Below, in pieces: positions 54,705-63,992 of a stretch of 64,000 nt of DNA. Each line of letters starts with the position of its first letter. Within the stretch, counting starts at the first letter, position 1. The stretch comes from an uncultured Lachnospiraceae bacterium (GTDB lineage Bacteria; Bacillota; Clostridia; Lachnospirales; Lachnospiraceae). A program made the translations under genes and the position numbers. The notes beneath the pieces are model-generated. The model worked only from the letters and a program-made list of their open reading frames with translations, was not told the DNA's origin and ran no database searches. The stretch is taken from assembly GCA_934401915.1 (NCBI GenBank), contig CAKRSV010000010.1:34949-98948 (forward strand). Reading direction: 5' to 3'.

Positions 54705-56069
54705 GTGGTTCCGGAACACATTCGCAGAAAACGTCCCAAGGGCAAGAGGGCTGTTGATTTATCCGGTATCGAGGTTGAGGTAGTTAACCACTATCTTCCT
54801 GAAGATATCTTAAACAGTGGGATGCCAAAGGGATGGCACCAACTGGAAGATGAAATCTATACAGAACCGGAGCGGATTCCTCCTTCCTGCAAGGCGGTAG
54901 AACATCATATAGGCGTGTATGCCAGCAATGGAAATGGTAGCAAAATCATGAGAGGCAAAGCGCCAAGCAGGCTGCTTAACCATAGTATTCTCACGCCTTC
55001 TCTTGCTGCATCCATTTTTACGGCAAAGTATATCAATGTAGTACCTCTTAACCGGATATCGGAAGGGTATGGTTATGACGGACTTAACATATCCCGTCAG
55101 GTCATGGCCGGATGGATGATACGGTTAAGTGATTACTACCTGGATAGTGTTCATCAGATGATGAAGGCTGAGTTAAAGAAAGCCCCGCTTATTCATTGCG
55201 ATGAAACGCCCTTTATCATGTCCGGTGAAAAAGATGCACAGGATCCGCAAAGCAAGGATTACATGTGGGTCTGTCATTCCCCGGGAATACAGGATTCCCA
55301 AAAGATATATCTGTATGAATATGATAATGGTTCCAGATCAGCCGCAGTGATAGACAGATATCTTGAAGGATACAAAGGAATCCTTGTTTCAGATGGATAT
55401 GCTTCCTGCCACACCCTGGATAGAAAGCATGACGACCTGAAAGCTGCCGGTTGCTGGGTTCACTGTAAACGAAAATATGCAGAAATCGTGAAAACAGCAA
55501 AAAAAGGAGCTGCATTATCTCCTGCACAGCAGATCGCCAGGGAGGCTGCGGAAAGGATCGCCGTTATTTTCCATACAGACAATCTCTGCAAGGGCAGATC
55601 ACCACAGGAGATTCTTGATAACAGACAGCAATCAGTAAAGCCACTGGTTGATGCTTTCTCTGCGTGGGTAAAAGATATCCTGAACAATAAGGTCATATCC
55701 TCAACTGATTTGAGGAAGGCACTGACCTATTCTGTGAACCAGGAAAAATATCTTCGAGTCTTTCTGGAATCAGCGATTATTCCGCTGGATAATAATGACG
55801 CGGAACGCAGCATCAAAAAGTTCTGCGTTGGGAAACACAGCTGGCACATCATAGATTCCAAGAAAGGAGCAAAGGCAAGTGCATTCCTGTATTCTATTGC
55901 AGAAACAGCGAAAGCCAATGGGTTGAATCCTTTTGAGTATTTTAAGTTTCTGATGGAACAGCTGAAAGAGTATCCCCGAAATGATGTTCCAGAGGAAGAC
56001 CTGAAGAAACTTATGCCATGGTCGGAAACGCTTCCTGACTGCTGCAAACAACTGAAGAAACAGAGTTAA
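54705..56069 (+). pseudogene. IS66-type transposase (TnpC), 5'-truncated
   Basis: 454 residues of the about 520-540 of IS66 TnpC. It keeps the region from RKRPKGKRAVDLSGIEVEVV onward: HCDETPFIM (first Asp), ILVSDGYASCHTLD (second) and NDAERSIKKFCVGKHSW (glutamate), plus the C-terminal helical part. The frame is open upstream to about 54663 but has no proper start or ribosome site; the N-terminal zinc finger and zipper are gone. A matching IS66 right end is seen as GCGGGTTATTTAC near 56109-56121. Confidence 0.8.
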
Positions 56070-56070
56070 C

Positions 56071-56100
56071 AATGCCATCTGATTTCAGGTGGCATTCATT
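56071..56100 (+). terminator. Terminator after the IS66 gene
   Basis: AATGCCATCTGA (56071-56082) pairs with TCAGGTGGCATT (56085-56096), one G-U pair, then CATTTTTAG. Confidence 0.75.
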
Positions 56101-56309
56101 TTTAGTTAGTGCGGGTTATTTACCTGATACATAATAATCGAAAACGCAAATTTGGGCGAATATGACAGTTTAGGAAATTGAGAAGCGACCAGTGAGCAGG
56201 GAAAAACTTTGATAGAAATGACAAGGGCAGAAATAGTGGAGAAATAAGGGCAGTTTCAAGTCATAATTAGGGATGAAAAACAGGGTCGAAAATGGTGCAG
56301 GTTAAAGGA

Positions 56310-56473
56310 GTTATGCCACCAAGAGGCGGCATAACCCGTGAAACGCCCAACGGCAGTGCCGTTGGGGTATTTGAAGTATGACATAACTTTTGATTTGACG
56401 TTTAGAATTCTTATGCCCATTCGTAAAAATAACCGGAAAATAAGGACAAATAGGGTAAATTTGTTATGTCATA
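56310..56473. repeat. Cluster of inverted repeats
   Basis: Between the IS66 end and abiEi (about 540 bp without a gene). GTTATGCC (56310-56317) / GGCATAAC (56328-56335); CCCAACGGCA-G-TGCCGTTGGG (56346-56366); and TATGACATAAC (56377-56387) / GTTATGTCATA (56463-56473), an 11-bp perfect pair 75 bp apart. The TTATGYC theme recurs in several arms. It could be an element end, a transfer origin relic or a structured RNA. Confidence 0.55.
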
Positions 56474-56659
56474 GGTAAAAGCGCCAAGGGACAAGTCTGC
56501 CCATTCGGTGGACTATGGTATAGGTCATGGTGAACTATGCAGTTAAGTATATAATTTAAGTAATAAAGACAGAGAAAAAAGAAGTATTTATATTGACTTT
56601 TATGCCATGCAAAAATATAATTATAAGCATAGAAGTCAACAAAAAGAAAGGAAGCTATT

Positions 56660-57253
56660 GTGGGAGCAACTGAAGAAATTATCAAGATGGCAAAAGAGAA
56701 TAATGGTACGGTTACGACTGCAATGGTGGTTGCAGCAGGCATCTCCCGTGGAAATATCAAGTACCTTGTGGACAAGGGTTTGATTGAAAAGTCGGCAAGG
56801 GGTGTTTATATTTTGCCAGAGGTTTGGGATGATGAGATTTTTAATTTGCAGAGCCGTTTTAAACGAGGAATCTATTCTCATGAAACCGCATTGTTCCTTT
56901 GGGATTTGACGGACAGGACACCAAACAGATATCACATGACTTTTCCTGCGAATTATAATTTGACAAAGCCCAAGGAAGAAAGCATTCGCTGTGTGCAATG
57001 CAATGAAACCTTATATGATTTGGGCGTGACAGAGGTGCTTACACCGGGCGGAAATACCGTAAGGGCTTATAGTGTAGAGCGCACGCTCTGTGATATTTTG
57101 CGTTCACATAGTAGTGTGGACATTCAGGTAGTGACGGAGGCGTTTAAACGTTATGCAACCAGAACGGATAAAAATATTCCGCTCTTGTCAGAGTATGCAA
57201 AAACCTTGAAGGTGGAGAAAAAACTCAGAGCCTATCTGGAGGTGTTGTTATGA
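56660..57253 (+). CDS. abiEi: AbiEi-type antitoxin with helix-turn-helix
   Basis: 197 residues, GTG start after AAAGGAAG. The N-terminal winged helix (TTAMVVAAGISRGNIKYLVDKGLIEKSARGVYIL) is the AbiEi_4-type DNA-binding part; the C-terminal AbiEi_1-like domain follows (SHETALFLWDLTD, YSVERTLCDILR). In the type IV AbiE system it represses the operon and counters the toxin. The stop overlaps the toxin start (ATGA). The region upstream contains AT-rich inverted repeats suitable for autoregulation. Confidence 0.9.
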   Translation: MGATEEIIKMAKENNGTVTTAMVVAAGISRGNIKYLVDKGLIEKSARGVYILPEVWDDEIFNLQSRFKRGIYSHETALFLWDLTDRTPNRYHMTFPANYNLTKPKEESIRCVQCNETLYDLGVTEVLTPGGNTVRAYSVERTLCDILRSHSSVDIQVVTEAFKRYATRTDKNIPLLSEYAKTLKVEKKLRAYLEVLL

Positions 57254-58086
57254 AAAATGCAATGCAGCTAAAAGCGATTATTAAGAATCTTGCAAAGGAA
57301 AAACATATATCCGCACAGCTAGTCATGCAGAACTTTATGTTGGAGAGATTGCTGGAACGAATATCTATTTCAAAATATCAGCAAAATTTTATTTTGAAAG
57401 GCGGGTTTCTGATTGCGGCAATGGTAGGGCTTGATACCAGAGCAACTATGGACATGGATGCAACCATAAAAGGCTTGCCTGCCAATGAACAGACGGTGCG
57501 GGAAATGTTTGAAGAGATTTGCAAAATAGAATTAGCGGATGATGTGACCTTTAGTTTCCGTAGCATCGGAGAAATTCGTGAGGGCGATGTATATACCGGG
57601 TATCGTGTTTCTCTGTCTGCAAATTATCCGCCAATGGCTGTTCCGTTGAAATTGGATATTACCACAGGTGACAAGATTACGCCAAAAGAGATAGAGTATC
57701 AATTCAAACTTCTCTTGGAGGATAGAAGTATTTCGGTGCTTGCATATAATCTGGAAACCATTATGGCGGAAAAACTGGAAACAGTCATATCCAGAGGTGA
57801 CCAGAATACCAGGCCAAGAGACTACTATGATATCTACATATTGGCCAAACTGCAATATGCAAACATAGAGCCGGATGCGTTAAAGGCTGCACTGAACGCT
57901 ACCACAGAGAAGCGTGGTTCGTCGGCAGTGGTTAAGGAGTATCGTAGCATTATGGATACGGTTAAGAGTAGTGAAGTAATGCAAAGGCAGTGGAAGAACT
58001 ATCAGAAGGATTTTGAATATGCAACGGACATTGCGTTTGAGGATGCGTGTGACGTGGTGGTTGAGTTGATGGATGAAGTTTTATGA
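57250..58086 (+). CDS. abiEii: AbiEii-type nucleotidyltransferase toxin
   Basis: 278 residues. FILKGGFLIAAMVGLDTRATMDMDATI carries the GG and DxD of the DUF1814/AbiEii nucleotidyltransferase fold, and AEKLETVISRG with RPRDYYDIYIL is the conserved lysine/aspartate region. It halts growth, probably by modifying tRNA, as part of phage abortive infection. Complete length, all key residues visible. Coupled to abiEi by a 4-bp overlap. Confidence 0.9.
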   Translation: MKNAMQLKAIIKNLAKEKHISAQLVMQNFMLERLLERISISKYQQNFILKGGFLIAAMVGLDTRATMDMDATIKGLPANEQTVREMFEEICKIELADDVTFSFRSIGEIREGDVYTGYRVSLSANYPPMAVPLKLDITTGDKITPKEIEYQFKLLLEDRSISVLAYNLETIMAEKLETVISRGDQNTRPRDYYDIYILAKLQYANIEPDALKAALNATTEKRGSSAVVKEYRSIMDTVKSSEVMQRQWKNYQKDFEYATDIAFEDACDVVVELMDEVL

Positions 58087-58144
58087 TTTAGAGTATATCC
58101 TAATAAAAAAGAATGGCATGAAGTGATTACAGAGGTGATGAATT

Positions 58145-59009
58145 GTGGATGGTAAACGCATAAGAGAATATTGGTCAAATGAAATGCAGGCATTATTAGA
58201 TACATATAAACAGTTTCAAGTACTAATTCCGGCGGAAAATAGAAATGGAGCAGATCATAACGGAGAGGATGGAAGATATGTTGAAACTTTAATTTAGAGA
58301 ATATTTAAAGAGATATCTTCCTAAAGACTTGGAAGTGCTGACGGGATTTATTTTGCGACCTGCGGTAAAAACAGGTCTTAAGAATAAATATCGACAAGGG
58401 CAAGAAGACGTTCATTCAACGCAGTTGGATATTGTGGTGTATGATAGTGCAAAATATCCAATATTTCAGAGGTTTGGGGAAAGTGTAATTGTTCCGCCGG
58501 AAGGAGTTGTTGGCATTATCTCGGTTAAAAAACATTTGCATGACACCGATGTGGCTCACGAGTTATGTGCACTTAAAAAAGCCGCTAAATTATGTAGATG
58601 TGAGAATGATGCAAAGGATAATATAAGAGGTCCGTTTTTGGCATTGGTATCAATGGATTCTTTTGAAAAAAAGGAGAAGAGTACAGAAGATTGGATTTTT
58701 GAAAAGTTACAACAGGAATATAAAAGCGAAGAGGATTACTTTGACGATTTGATAGGATACATTGGGGCATTAAGTAAATGGAGCATTTTTAAAAAGCGCC
58801 CCAAAACAGGAATAAAAGCTGAATATATATTTTTTGATCATACTGATGAAGAACAACATATAGGATTTCAATTTATTTTAACAGGATTATTAAGTGTGTA
58901 TTATGATGAAACAAGAAACTTTATTTCTAGACCAGGATTTACAGCTTTTCCTTCACGCAGAAATTGCAATAAAAAATTAGGTGAGATTAAGACAAAAGGT
59001 ATTCGTTAA
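58145..59009 (+). pseudogene. DUF6602 protein with one frameshift
   Basis: GTG 58145 opens VDGKRIREYWSNEMQALLDTYKQ...NGEDGRYVETLI and reaches TAG at 58295. Homology resumes in another frame at about 58293 (FREYLKRYLPKDLEVLTGFILRP) and runs to 59009. The slip lies in TTTAATTTAG near 58289-58295. DUF6602 has a nuclease-like core (D-I-V-V-Y-D; G-I-I-S-V-K-K here: STQLDIVVYD, VVGIISVKKHL). Without the slip it would be about 288 residues. The gene is next to AbiE, typical for defence-type loci. Confidence 0.7.
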
Positions 59010-59140
59010 ATGATGATGAAAAGGAAATGCGTTGCAAATGGATTATGAAAAAGCTAAAAGTTGACGTTGGATTGTAAGATGAATGATGTTTTAGGCTCAA
59101 AAGAGGCAATAAAAAAGATGAAGAAAAATCGCTTAAAGTA

Positions 59141-59365
59141 ATGCACGATTCATACACTGAGGCAATTAATCTATTTGATTATTTATTTGAAGATAAACAA
59201 ATAAAACCCAAAGTTAAAATATTTTCGGATAATATAGTGGTTGCGGTACCTCGTCTTAGAGAATCCGGTCACGGTGCGTTTTGTGCTGTTATAATGCTTA
59301 GTGCAATAATACAGGTTCAATTTTTAAAGCATGGTTTATTAGAGTGTGTGAAACTTTTTCTGTAA
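59141..59365 (+). pseudogene. Fragment of a guanylate-cyclase-like protein
   Basis: 74 residues. VKIFSDNIVVAVPRLRESGHGAFCAVIMLSAIIQVQFLKHGLL resembles the central strand-helix part of a group of cyclase-like hypothetical proteins where F-S-D-N-I-V-V-A is conserved. Such proteins are normally over 200 residues and begin and end elsewhere, so this is an internal scrap; the frame is interrupted on both sides. Confidence 0.45.
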
Positions 59366-59661
59366 ATAGCTAATAACAGCAAGGTCTTCTATGGTAAAAT
59401 ATAAATCATGATAATATAATAAGGAAGAAATATAAAAAGCACTTAAGTTTGTATCGTGCAAAGAAGGCAGGTAATATATCTAAATAAGTGTATAGTCGGT
59501 CACACATTTTGTGTGACCGTTTTCTGTAATTTTATAAACTTTCTAGCCTAATAGATATTGAAATAATATATATTTTCTTTGGTTCTTATACAGAAGTCGG
59601 TATGGAAAACTGCCGGGGGTTCTGCTATTTGATCAAGATGATAATATCTATAGTGTACCAT
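59366..59661. terminator. Intergenic stretch with a bidirectional terminator
   Basis: CGGTCACACA (59497-59506) and TGTGTGACCG (59510-59519) form a perfect 10-bp stem, then TTTTCTG. Otherwise AT-rich and without genes. It may end the minus-strand ABC operon or the plus-strand remnants. Confidence 0.65.
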
Positions 59662-60465
59662 TTATGCGCCGGTGCTTCCGTAATGTTTTATTCCAATATG
59701 CCAAAAATTGTATGCAATTATTGCTATGATTAAAGCAATAATAGGTGAAATATGGGCAATCCATAAATGTGGCAAATTTTTTTCAAGCAGGTTTGCAACA
59801 GGATAATATCCGGTAAGTGCATAAGGTATAATAAAAGTAAGTACTAACTGCATTTCTTTTGAATAAATTTTTACTGGATAATCACAAAAGTTTTTGAGTC
59901 CATAATTATTATCTGTTAATAAGGAAACAATTTCTTCACTTTTTACTGTCCAAAAGCTAATTGTTCCGGTAATGACTGTAATTGCGGAAAATATAATAAA
60001 ACCAGAAAGGAGGTTGAAACTATAATATATAATCCTTGTTGCAGTCCAGTGGATTTGAAGTCTTTGTAGACTATATATCCAAAAATATATAGAGAAAAAT
60101 AATCGTGGTAAAAATGTATATTGGAATTGCTGCAAAACTAAATATGTAAAAGGACTTATAGGACGAGTTAAATATAAATCAAATTTTCCACTGTGAACCA
60201 ATTCACCGATATCTCGCATTGGACTCCAGAAAAAGAAACAACTAAAAGAATAGGACAACCAGCTTGTTGTAAACATAAAAAGAACTTCATATTTGTTCCA
60301 ACCAGCAATACTGTTGAAATTATAAAATATAACATAAAATCCTGCAAAATATACACCAATCAATATTGTGTTCGCTATCAGCTCAAGCAAGAGTGAAAAA
60401 TGATACTCTAGTTTTCCTTTCATATATATTATGACAAAGCGAAAATATATTCTAATATAATTCAT
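59662..60465 (-). CDS. ABC-2 exporter permease 2
   Basis: 267 residues, six membrane helices (LLLELIANTILIGVYFAGFYVIF first). The DUF990/ABC2_membrane_6-like pattern shows as LYLTRPISPFTYLVLQQF. ATG at 60465 is 7 bases after AGGAGG, better placed than GTG 60468. Third gene of the exporter operon with 60469 and 61257. Confidence 0.85.
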   Translation of the reverse strand: MNYIRIYFRFVIIYMKGKLEYHFSLLLELIANTILIGVYFAGFYVIFYNFNSIAGWNKYEVLFMFTTSWLSYSFSCFFFWSPMRDIGELVHSGKFDLYLTRPISPFTYLVLQQFQYTFLPRLFFSIYFWIYSLQRLQIHWTATRIIYYSFNLLSGFIIFSAITVITGTISFWTVKSEEIVSLLTDNNYGLKNFCDYPVKIYSKEMQLVLTFIIPYALTGYYPVANLLEKNLPHLWIAHISPIIALIIAIIAYNFWHIGIKHYGSTGA

Positions 60466-60468
60466 CAC

Positions 60469-61260
60469 TTATCCTCCTTGTACTATCAGTTTTCTTTTGC
60501 CTATAATCCACATAAATTCTGCTAAAAGACACAATAAAAGAATCCATATCATTTGTGTTAGAATTGCAGTCATAATAAATTGGAATTCCATTGGTTGAGT
60601 TATAATCGTTACAGGAATCGCATAAATTGCACGAAACGGAAGAAACTGATTTATTTTAGACAATAAATCTGGAAACATTGTTACGGGGATCCATACACCT
60701 GATAACAGCTTATATATCGCTCCTAAAAGCATATTCAGAGGCCAGGTTACAATAAGCCAAAATGATAATAGTCCGATGGTAAGAGAATACAAAAATTGAA
60801 TACAATAAGCCAATACAATTGAAAGTATTCCCCAAAAAAATTGTGTGCGCAATAATATATGTGTAGGCATAATAAACAATGCAATAATAGTTAACGGAAT
60901 ACAGTAGAACACGATTTTTACAATGGTATCTCCTAAATGTCGGGAGAAGACCATTTTTCGGAAATCAATTGGTCGGATCAAATCTGTAACAATATTTCCA
61001 GATTGAATCTGAGTATTTATCCATTCAATGGTATTGCATTCAATAAAAGAAGAAATTATAGTAGCAACAACAATATATTTTAAGGTATCTTCTTGATTTA
61101 ATGCCATGGTTGTTTGGCTGTTCGATAAAAAGAGCGCCTTCCATATGGAAAATTGCAAGTACAAATAAAGTATTTTGGATAAAAATTTAGCACATATTGC
61201 ACTTGGATAAACCATGTGTTCCTTAATTCCGATTAATATGTAATCAATATATATTTTCAT
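60469..61260 (-). CDS. ABC-2 exporter permease 1
   Basis: 263 residues, six helices. WINTQIQSGNIVTDLIRPIDF is the cytoplasmic loop typical of ABC-2 family permeases paired with a second related permease; NQFLPFRAIYAIPVTI is also conserved. It overlaps the ATPase gene by 4 bp. Related exporters move drugs or peptides; the substrate is unknown. Confidence 0.85.
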   Translation of the reverse strand: MKIYIDYILIGIKEHMVYPSAICAKFLSKILYLYLQFSIWKALFLSNSQTTMALNQEDTLKYIVVATIISSFIECNTIEWINTQIQSGNIVTDLIRPIDFRKMVFSRHLGDTIVKIVFYCIPLTIIALFIMPTHILLRTQFFWGILSIVLAYCIQFLYSLTIGLLSFWLIVTWPLNMLLGAIYKLLSGVWIPVTMFPDLLSKINQFLPFRAIYAIPVTIITQPMEFQFIMTAILTQMIWILLLCLLAEFMWIIGKRKLIVQGG

Positions 61261-62090
61261 AGACCTCCACCTTCGTATATAGTTCTGATTATTTGCTCAA
61301 GTGAGTCATTCATCCGTTTTTTTGGGATAAAATCATCATTATGAGAGGAAGCATTTTTGCGTTTCAATTCCTCTAATGTACCATTGTATAAAAGAGTGCC
61401 TTTATCAATTATAAGCATTTTCTGGCATAGAGATTCTATGTCTGAGATATCGTGAGTTGTTAAGATAATAGTGGTTTTTCTTACCTGATTTATTTTAATG
61501 ATAAAATCTCGTATTTTTGCTTTTGCCAAAACATCTATTCCGATAGTGGGTTCATCAAGAAATAGAACTTCAGGATTATATAGTAAGGCGGCGGCCAAAT
61601 CTGCTTTCATTCTTTGTCCAAGACTTAGAAGACGAGGAGGCTTGTAAATGAATTCAGGCAGATTTAATATATCGGAAAATATCTCAATATTTTCTCTATA
61701 AATATTTTCAGGAATCCGATACATATCCTTAAAGAGTTTAAAAGATTCAATTACTGGAATATCCCAGCAAAGTACACTTCTTTGTCCAAATACAACACCG
61801 ATTTTTTGCATAATTTCTTTTCTGTTTTTCTTAAAAGTCAATCCATTGATAGAAATTATGCCCTTGTCCGGAGTAAGGATACCGGTCAACATTTTTATGG
61901 TTGTAGATTTTCCAGCTCCATTTGCACCTATAAATCCCACAATATCACCTGTTTGAATGGTAAAAGAAATATCATTTACAGCTGGTGTAAATGAATATTG
62001 GGGGATAACTAAGTGCTTGACAGTGTTATTAATAACAGAACGGTTTTTTATTTTATAACTTTTTGTTAAGTGTTCAACTGTTATGCTCAT
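61257..62090 (-). CDS. ABC-2 exporter ATPase
   Basis: 277 residues. Walker A GANGAGKST near residue 56, Q-loop VVFGQRS, signature LSLGQRMKADLAAALL and Walker B VLFLDEPTIGIDV, all intact. The LSLGQ variant is normal for this exporter group. AAGGGAG precedes ATG on the minus strand. First gene of the operon, divergent from a LysR regulator. Confidence 0.9.
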   Translation of the reverse strand: MSITVEHLTKSYKIKNRSVINNTVKHLVIPQYSFTPAVNDISFTIQTGDIVGFIGANGAGKSTTIKMLTGILTPDKGIISINGLTFKKNRKEIMQKIGVVFGQRSVLCWDIPVIESFKLFKDMYRIPENIYRENIEIFSDILNLPEFIYKPPRLLSLGQRMKADLAAALLYNPEVLFLDEPTIGIDVLAKAKIRDFIIKINQVRKTTIILTTHDISDIESLCQKMLIIDKGTLLYNGTLEELKRKNASSHNDDFIPKKRMNDSLEQIIRTIYEGGGL

Positions 62091-62199
62091 ATTTGTTGCA
62101 CTCCCTTATTTTTTTTAGTATAATACCATTAAATTGAATATTAATAAAATTGAAATAATAGATATATTAGTTCAATTAATTTGATGGGAAGGCAATGAT
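62091..62199. promoter_or_regulatory. Shared control region of the exporter and LysR gene
   Basis: 109 bp, very AT-rich. Elements such as ATTGAA near 62149 and TTCAAT near 62171 are inverted and could be a LysR box. GTATAAT is present near 62120. Exact promoters are not resolved. Confidence 0.4.
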
Positions 62200-63096
62200 A
62201 TGACAATAGTACAATTAGAAACTTTTTTAAAAATAACAGAAACAGGTAGTTTTACTGCTGCTTCAAATACATTAGGATATGCTCAATCAACGGTTACAAC
62301 ACAAATTAAACAGCTGGAAGATGAGTTGAACTGTCTTTTGTTTGAACGATTAGGGAAAAATATTGTTTTGACATTAGAAGGCGAAAGATTATTACTATAT
62401 GCACAGAGGATGTTACAACTTGAAAGAGAAATATTACTGGAAGTGCCGAAATCAAAAAATCCTACAGGGATAATAAGGTTAGGGGTTTCTGAATCGTTGT
62501 GCTATAACACACTACCTTATATTCTACTGGAATATAAAAAGAGATTTCCCAAAATAGAAATTCAACTTCAATTTATTACCCATGATACCTTTCCTTCGAT
62601 GTTAAAACAGGGATCTTTGGATTTGGTTTATACCTTGAATCCTTATATTGAATTACCAGAATTGATTATGCTACATAAAAAACCTGAAACATTAGGTTTC
62701 TATGCAAGCCCAGAGTATCCGCTTGCAAGTAGAAATCATATTAAGGAGACGGATTTGGAAAATATTCCATTGCTCCTTACCTCACATAGCTGTAATTTTA
62801 GGCTGATGCTTATTCAAGATTTGGCAAAGTATTCTATTATACCTAAAATTGAAATAGAGACAAGCAGAAAAGACATATTAAAACAGTTTGCGATAAATCA
62901 ATTAGGGGTAGCTTTCATACCGGATATGGTAGTCAAAGAAGAAATAGAAAATGGCTCTTTAAAGAGACTTGATTGGGATGGAAATGACTTTGCTATATTT
63001 TCGCAGATTTTTATTCATAAAGACAAGCACCTAAATTCAGCAATAGAAGGATTGGTTGAAATAATATTGGAAAGTACTAATGGAAAAGTTACTTAG
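62200..63096 (+). CDS. LysR-family transcriptional regulator
   Basis: 298 residues. The N-terminal winged helix (LETFLKITETGSFTAASNTLGYAQSTVTTQIKQLEDEL) is a clear LysR match; residues about 90-295 are the periplasmic-binding-like effector domain. GGGAAGG precedes the ATG. It is divergent from the ABC-2 exporter operon and probably controls it in answer to a small molecule. Confidence 0.9.
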   Translation: MTIVQLETFLKITETGSFTAASNTLGYAQSTVTTQIKQLEDELNCLLFERLGKNIVLTLEGERLLLYAQRMLQLEREILLEVPKSKNPTGIIRLGVSESLCYNTLPYILLEYKKRFPKIEIQLQFITHDTFPSMLKQGSLDLVYTLNPYIELPELIMLHKKPETLGFYASPEYPLASRNHIKETDLENIPLLLTSHSCNFRLMLIQDLAKYSIIPKIEIETSRKDILKQFAINQLGVAFIPDMVVKEEIENGSLKRLDWDGNDFAIFSQIFIHKDKHLNSAIEGLVEIILESTNGKVT

Positions 63097-63269
63097 ATAT
63101 GTGCAATCATTAATATAAAATAATTCCTATTAATGCACACCCCCGTCAGTAGTCTGAACCCCCTTAACTGACTACGATCTGACTACTACACATTGCCCCC
63201 AATTGCACCATTTTGAAGTATTTTGCAAAAAGTGTAGTCATTAACAGAGAAAATACAATGCCCGGAAAA

Positions 63270-63377
63270 GCCGATAAAACCTTGCAAAACTCGGCATTAC
63301 AGGGCATTTTAGAACAGGAGAATTTTATGATTAAAGTTTTATTCATCTGCCACGGCAGAATCCGTACTTTTGCCTGA
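63270..63377 (+). pseudogene. 5' end of a low-molecular-weight protein tyrosine phosphatase gene (copy 2)
   Basis: ATG 63327 reads MIKVLFICHGRIRTFA then stop. The first ten residues equal those of copy 1 at 52883. Upstream GCCGA (63270-63274) and TCGGC (63291-63295) form a stem whose loop has the same CCTTGCAAAAC. CAGGAG is the ribosome site. The stretch 63097-63269 before it holds no gene. Confidence 0.75.
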
Positions 63378-63660
63378 AATGCCTTAAAATCAAGGCTTTT
63401 GGGGAATGAGAATGGTATTTGTACCCCCATTGTACCCCTATTTTGCGCGAGTGTACCGCGACAACCTAAAAGCAAAGCTTTCGGGTTGGAATTTGTTAAC
63501 CGGACTGTCCTCGATAAAAATGAATATGATTTGTGGTGAAAGAAGTTCCTGCGGGGAGGAGAGAAATGCTGGCAGGATGCTTTGGTGCAGAGTATAAAAT
63601 AGTCACCTTGCACTCATAATATCCATCTGCGATAGAATACAGTTGAAGGAGGCGATGATT
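63378..63660. other. Junction stretch without a gene
   Basis: Two TGTACCCC repeats near 63418-63438, and a CAACC-TA-AAAGC / GCTTT-CG-GGTTG hairpin (63462-63488). These look like element-end sequences. No reading frame is convincing. Confidence 0.4.
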
Positions 63661-63939
63661 ATGGCAAGAACAGCAAATGTGTTTGCTCGAGTTGAGCCTG
63701 AACTTAAAGAACAGGCTGAAAGTGTATTAGATCAGTTAGGAATTCCAATGTCAAATGCAGTAGGAATGTTTCTACGGCAGATTGTTTTGCAAAAGGGAAT
63801 TCCATTTGAAATGAAATTACCAAGAACGGCACCGTTGACCTATGGTTCTCTTACGAAAGAACAATTTGATAAAGAAATTGAAAAAGGTATGGGAGATAAA
63901 TGTTATAGTGAATTTATAGTGAGTAGAGAAACGCGATAG
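63661..63939 (+). CDS. RelB/DinJ-family antitoxin
   Basis: 92 residues. MARTANVFARVEPELKEQAESVLDQLGIPMSNAVGMFLRQIVLQKGIPF is the ribbon-helix-helix DNA-binding half of RelB/DinJ antitoxins. The C-terminal end (GMGDKCYSEFIVSRETR) does not resemble the usual toxin-binding tail and may reflect a frameshift. I start at 63661, 8 bases after AAGGAGG. No toxin gene is visible before the window ends, though a new gene starts at 63993. Confidence 0.8.
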   Translation: MARTANVFARVEPELKEQAESVLDQLGIPMSNAVGMFLRQIVLQKGIPFEMKLPRTAPLTYGSLTKEQFDKEIEKGMGDKCYSEFIVSRETR

Positions 63940-63992
63940 CGTAGTAAGCAATAATTTCAGATGATCCAGGTTTGATCAGAGAGGAGAAGAAT

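Larger units (their letters stand above)
52898..63357. mobile_element. Candidate inserted segment bounded by LMW-PTP gene fragments
   Basis: TTCATCTGCCACGGCA occurs exactly at 52898-52913 and 63342-63357, in both cases in frame at codons 6-11 of the broken phosphatase gene. The segment between holds transposase remnants, AbiE, DUF6602, cyclase fragment and an ABC exporter. No integrase is seen inside, so it may be several nested or decayed insertions. Confidence 0.45.
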
